NCBI GenBank assembly: GCA_030590605.1
Contig: JAUUYB010000038.1
Location: forward strand, 1-8,797
DNA length: 8,797 bases
Source of the DNA: Candidatus Woesearchaeota archaeon
GTDB lineage: Archaea; Nanobdellota; Nanobdellia; Woesearchaeales; JAUUYB01
Direction: 5' to 3'
Shown: piece after piece, positions 6,701 to 8,797 of the stretch
Layout: every line of letters begins with the position of its first letter
Numbering within the stretch: position 1 is the stretch's first letter
Notes under the pieces: generated by a model
Seen by the model: the letters and a program-made list of their open reading frames with translations, nothing else
Databases searched by the model: none
What the model was told of the DNA's origin: nothing
Program-made: the position numbers and the translations under genes

Positions 6701-8080
6701 AAAATAACTGTCTTTCTTTGTGTCTGCCACTTTCTCGAATTCCTTCCAGTTCCCATGAGCGATAATTGCCCCATATTTAGTGAGGTGGATTATCTTGTCC
6801 GATTTTTCGAACAGCTCCTTTTGGGCGATGATATCAAGCGTCCCCCATGGGCGGTATTTTTCCTGTTGGGTTCGCTCATGTGATACGACTGAATGACATG
6901 TATAGACAAGCTTTGCTTTTGGACTCAATGATCTTATCTGCTCGAGACCTCCTTTGAATATTGAACAAAATGCTAGGCTATGGATATGGATAAGAGAATA
7001 CTCCCTTCCCCTCATGAATATGAGAATCTCTGAAAGAGATGAGAACTCGATTGGTTCATTTCCGCGATAATAAAATGTATATTTCTTCTTACTGGGTATC
7101 TCTTCTGCAGGTGGTTTTACAATTATGTCTGCTGATATCCTGCCGTGTTTGTTGAAATGATCGGAGAGTTTCCTTACTACTGTCGCAACTCCTCCTCCTT
7201 TTTCATACTCATGTGTCAGGATCAATACTTTTATCCTGTCGGTATCCTTTTTTTCGAGCTTCCCTTCCTTGAGCGTACCCGCTTTCCTGATGTTCTGGAG
7301 CTCCTCACCAAGACGCACGACCTCATTTTCTTTCGCGTGTATAAGATCTGTAAACATACCGTCCAGACCGCTTTTATGCTCGAGTATGGCATTGCAGGAG
7401 GTGATCATCGCATTGACATAAGAATTCATGACCTTTGCATATTTTGGTGATTTGATCTCCTTTTTGTCGGTCTCTCTGATACGTTTAATTCCGGCGATAG
7501 AATATCTGTCATCTGCATTTCCAAGAAGCTTGGCCCGATATTTTGAGAGCTTGTCGACATGCTCCAGCAATACTGTCTTATCCCCCCCTATTGAAAGCTT
7601 ATGCTGGAATCCTTTGATGAAATTTATGAAATCAAGGGTCGAGATCGCTTTCTCCAGTTCCTCTAGCCTGCTGAGGTTCGTATCATCATCCCCTTTCCAA
7701 AAAAAACCTTTTTTTTCATCGAAGTACTGCCCATTTCCGCATTTCTTGACAAATGATTCTAGGACTTCGATTGTTCTGCTATACCCCCCTTTGAGTTTCT
7801 TGATTCCGCTGATCTCTTTCTTGACTGACTCCATCTCGTTCTTGATTATCTTGATGATCGCTTCCTTGTCTTTCTTCTTGAGCGCCACAGTCGTTTTTTT
7901 GGTAAGCTTCCTTACATTCTCAAGTAGCTCCATCCTATTCTCGCTATCCTGAAGTAGCCTTATCGCCCAAAGCATGGTCCTGACGAACTGGCCTATCTCT
8001 TCTGCCGGGTCTGCTAACTCTTTTAGGCTGGCTATGATAGCTTTCTCTTTCTCCATCCTTTTTTTTATATCCTCAGTCAT
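3779..8080 (-). CDS. giant three-domain glycosyltransferase: coiled coil, GT-B, GT-B, GT-A
   Basis: The 1433-residue protein joins four regions. Residues 1 to about 275 are mostly helical, Lys/Glu-rich and probably coiled coil. About 283-672 is a GT4-type GT-B domain with GGGVATVV (295-302), PNGID (471-475), GFVGRFAEEKG (495-505; Arg499, Lys504) and NESFSIVSLEA with Glu580 and Glu588 in E-x7-E spacing. About 698-1085 is a second GT-B domain with LPNGIDV (824-830) and MGRLDVANN (859-867), where Asn866 occupies the usual Lys position; its PRGWGIGNVRSIAEAMALG (976-994) replaces the first Glu with Arg977 and lengthens the spacing. About 1134-1433 is GT-A-like: IDIVLPSFN (1135-1143), the metal/donor-binding DSD (1247-1249) and WNSGLVGIH (1304-1312). 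No membrane segment is seen. The ATG overlaps the upstream stop (ATGA), and GGTGA (8094-8090) gives a weak SD 9 nt ahead. A processive or multi-sugar surface-glycan synthase is inferred; donors and product are unknown. Confidence 0.9.
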   Translation of the reverse strand: MTEDIKKRMEKEKAIIASLKELADPAEEIGQFVRTMLWAIRLLQDSENRMELLENVRKLTKKTTVALKKKDKEAIIKIIKNEMESVKKEISGIKKLKGGYSRTIEVLESFVKKCGNGQYFDEKKGFFWKGDDDTNLSRLEELEKAISTLDFINFIKGFQHKLSIGGDKTVLLEHVDKLSKYRAKLLGNADDRYSIAGIKRIRETDKKEIKSPKYAKVMNSYVNAMITSCNAILEHKSGLDGMFTDLIHAKENEVVRLGEELQNIRKAGTLKEGKLEKKDTDRIKVLILTHEYEKGGGVATVVRKLSDHFNKHGRISADIIVKPPAEEIPSKKKYTFYYRGNEPIEFSSLSEILIFMRGREYSLIHIHSLAFCSIFKGGLEQIRSLSPKAKLVYTCHSVVSHERTQQEKYRPWGTLDIIAQKELFEKSDKIIHLTKYGAIIAHGNWKEFEKVADTKKDSYFPEFRNKAAIIPNGIDIKSSFFSLRKNKRIKNAVFGFVGRFAEEKGVIPLSEQLPMIMKKYPDIRFIFIGEDVQGSGIENLMKHNLAEVSDRVEFKGYLTGEKLERAFDEMDILIVPSFNESFSIVSLEAFARKIPVIISEVDGPRELFVDPKSAIGMNPKDPKTIGKSIDFCMENRNLATQKMMRGRDQVKQQFNWDRVSIEYGKLYDCVLAGTAFTSDFGGPDEEVAPLPQQQKREVKIGIIYDIEIWTMFIHPLESKGYEVNVWGEGFHKNTLEEFIRQNDILLCCWVGADKGWQKISEGCRKAGKPLIMKYETGAGMEQDNIKSENLRQALRDATILAPTDLLSSWVLTEIGIPETRQVLLPNGIDVDEIGKTSLNINTNRSRFNLPKDRVIGAFMGRLDVANNVYFVIKAYEKLCEQTSCRDKMMIIRGTLVEADLPPNYMPGRYGSFMSNVIEDSRLLIKKYGGRIILKNSQEEYDGLYGKDTFLLDISKKMDTQAVYWSYLAAIDFYTMPRGWGIGNVRSIAEAMALGKPSLLLDANISPYAYGDAGIYIPTSHKRSSFQGIPLYLPDLEKFTAGLSKLYNDAGLRKKKGNESYKYSHDYMDMGAIAVDRVINVIEWVRESYNPQDNSCDTTKIHRLYKEVASRMGRKGGLLEAHKNKDVSVKEFNERIDIVLPSFNLAENGDLNYFNEATYFILSLAYLYRDDPSFMKYVKVHLCTNEPNYFKFLEPLECLEIHHYTTSKLKELTRSVKDPKYDQTYLYFIKLKMLEDISKNGNSIFLMDSDILFVHDMKKVFLGLKPDISFMNEREWKIGGEMEHYNDFVKAYGNFSIINEDTYMWNSGLVGIHKSNLGVIKDIIELTKSFVATKFKLHEKYLKIYPPEHYGGRAYDNHRTVEQLAVTVVLWRISSLKATWDLYYHYYNYKDKFHDHINKLVGEIRHHDIHQILTDKKFKYMFDWMNDAGKTLGF

Positions 8081-8797
8081 GCTGGGGGGTCACCATTTGC
8101 AAGTCTTTTGACAAAATCATCATAATAATCTCTATAATCTGCAAGTGCATCACTCCAACGGGTAGATTGCTTTGTGAATTCCTCTTGTTGGTCTTCTGGA
8201 ATATCATCGAAATTCGGTGTCGCCACGATAGCATTCACCAACACATTGATTTTATCCCCGCAATCAGTGAGTTCTTTGATTCTCTCTCGTAACCTGGCCC
8301 ACTGCTCATCAGATACAGGAGGCTTCGGAGGCGAATAGCTGCTCAGTGAATTGACATGATCATGATGTGTCTGTAGGACTTCGTTTCCGACAGTTTTGTA
8401 TTTCTCGAACAATGCCAGATACTCATCGATCAGCGTGGCCAGATTTCTGAGCTGTTCTGATATATCAGGAGGCGGCTCATCAGGATCATCAGGATCATCT
8501 GGTTCATCAGGATCATCAGGATCAGGTCCTGGTGGTGTTGGTCGAGGTCCTGGCGGAGCAGGTCCACCGCCATCTCCTCCGCCTCCGGATCCAGAGAACA
8601 AGAACCATATTATTCCGGTGATGATGAATGTCCATCCGAAAGCGAACCAGCCCTCACTCTCTGTTAGAAGACCAAAGACTACCATGCCAAGCCCTGTCGT
8701 AAAGAATGTCAACGGCCATGTCTTTTCATCCTGTTTGAAATTGAGGTATGATATTCCGAATATGAGAAGGGAGAATGCTGCTGCTGCGAACCATCCA
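8077..8797 (-). CDS. membrane-anchored protein with Gly/Pro/Asp-rich linker and helical C-terminal domain (5' end outside window)
   Basis: The frame stays open to the right edge, so the start is missing; 239 residues are visible from base 8796. A TTG at 8712 could serve as a start but would cut through the membrane region. Visible segments are three hydrophobic stretches (about 2-18, 29-45, 49-67), a Gly run (GSGGGGDGGG, 69-78), a Pro-rich stretch, and five D-D-P/D-E-P units (94-108). A soluble, charged, probably all-helical domain follows (about 111-239). I do not recognise the family. The stop codon overlaps the start of the giant glycosyltransferase gene (ATGA), so the two are translationally coupled and their products are likely made in balance. 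A role as membrane anchor or partner for that otherwise soluble enzyme is inferred. The side of the membrane on which the C-terminal domain lies cannot be settled; the cytoplasmic side would allow contact with the enzyme. Confidence 0.85.
   Translation of the reverse strand, partial: GWFAAAAFSLLIFGISYLNFKQDEKTWPLTFFTTGLGMVVFGLLTESEGWFAFGWTFIITGIIWFLFSGSGGGGDGGGPAPPGPRPTPPGPDPDDPDEPDDPDDPDEPPPDISEQLRNLATLIDEYLALFEKYKTVGNEVLQTHHDHVNSLSSYSPPKPPVSDEQWARLRERIKELTDCGDKINVLVNAIVATPNFDDIPEDQQEEFTKQSTRWSDALADYRDYYDDFVKRLANGDPPA
8090..8094 (-). promoter_or_regulatory. weak Shine-Dalgarno site of the giant glycosyltransferase gene
   Basis: The minus strand reads GGTGA, ending 9 nt before ATG 8080, complementary to part of the 16S anti-SD. 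It lies inside the end of the upstream gene and would help ribosomes re-initiate at the ATGA overlap. Confidence 0.5.
8477..8521 (-). repeat. five tandem 9-bp units encoding Asp-Asp/Glu-Pro repeats
   Basis: On the plus strand the unit tcatcagga occurs at 8477, 8486, 8504 and 8513, with a variant (tcatctggt) at 8495. The 45 bp encode five D-[DE]-P units in the linker of the membrane-anchored protein. Copy number can change without breaking the frame, so linker length is likely to vary among relatives. Confidence 0.85.

Noticed and set aside
5201..7952. Several plus-strand open frames of 69-174 codons
   Set aside because: All lie opposite the giant glycosyltransferase, whose motifs run continuously through the region; none shows a domain, SD or convincing promoter.
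8477..8521. Repeat array as a possible CRISPR
   Set aside because: Units are 9 bp, contiguous and in frame within a protein-coding linker, with no spacers.
8710..8712. TTG as start of the membrane-anchored protein
   Set aside because: The same frame stays open to the window edge and encodes a further hydrophobic helix, so the true start most likely lies outside the window.

Overview
The window looks archaeal, with roughly balanced, slightly AT-rich base composition. The main evidence is promoter architecture. Three plus-strand genes (starting at 1844, 2224 and 3272) have no usable Shine-Dalgarno (SD) site. Each instead has a TATA-like box 26-30 bp upstream of its ATG, the layout expected for leaderless archaeal mRNAs. 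The one gene with a good SD (the PhnD-like lipoprotein, start 1705) has a TTTATATA box further upstream, which leaves room for a short 5' leader. The lineage cannot be resolved further from the sequence alone.

Layout. (1) Bases 1-1705, minus strand: a PhnD-like substrate-binding lipoprotein, followed 19 bp later by a two-TM, HAMP-containing receptor that runs off the left edge and is probably a methyl-accepting chemotaxis protein. No transporter permease or ATPase gene is visible, so the pair looks more like a sensory module (binding protein plus receptor) than a transporter. (2) 1706-1843: a divergent promoter region with a TATA box for each direction and a TAGGTAC element placed in mirror orientation near each predicted transcription start. 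(3) 1844-3706, plus strand: an HxlR-type regulator with a cysteine cluster, a stand-alone GT4-type glycosyltransferase, and an unrecognised 144-residue protein. (4) 3707-3778: a short convergent gap. (5) 3779-8797, minus strand: a membrane-anchored protein open at the right edge, overlapping by 4 bp (ATGA) a 1433-residue protein. The large protein combines a helical/coiled-coil N-terminus, two GT-B glycosyltransferase domains and a C-terminal GT-A-like domain with a DSD motif.

The most interesting part is the right-hand half. A three-headed glycosyltransferase is translationally coupled to a membrane protein with a Gly/Pro/Asp-rich linker, and a fourth, related glycosyltransferase is encoded nearby in the convergent group. 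This is consistent with a membrane-associated assembly line for a cell-surface glycan in which several sugars are added by one polypeptide. That function is inferred from domain content; acceptor, donor sugars and product are unknown. All gaps between genes are under 300 bases, and no RNA gene, insertion sequence or CRISPR array was seen.
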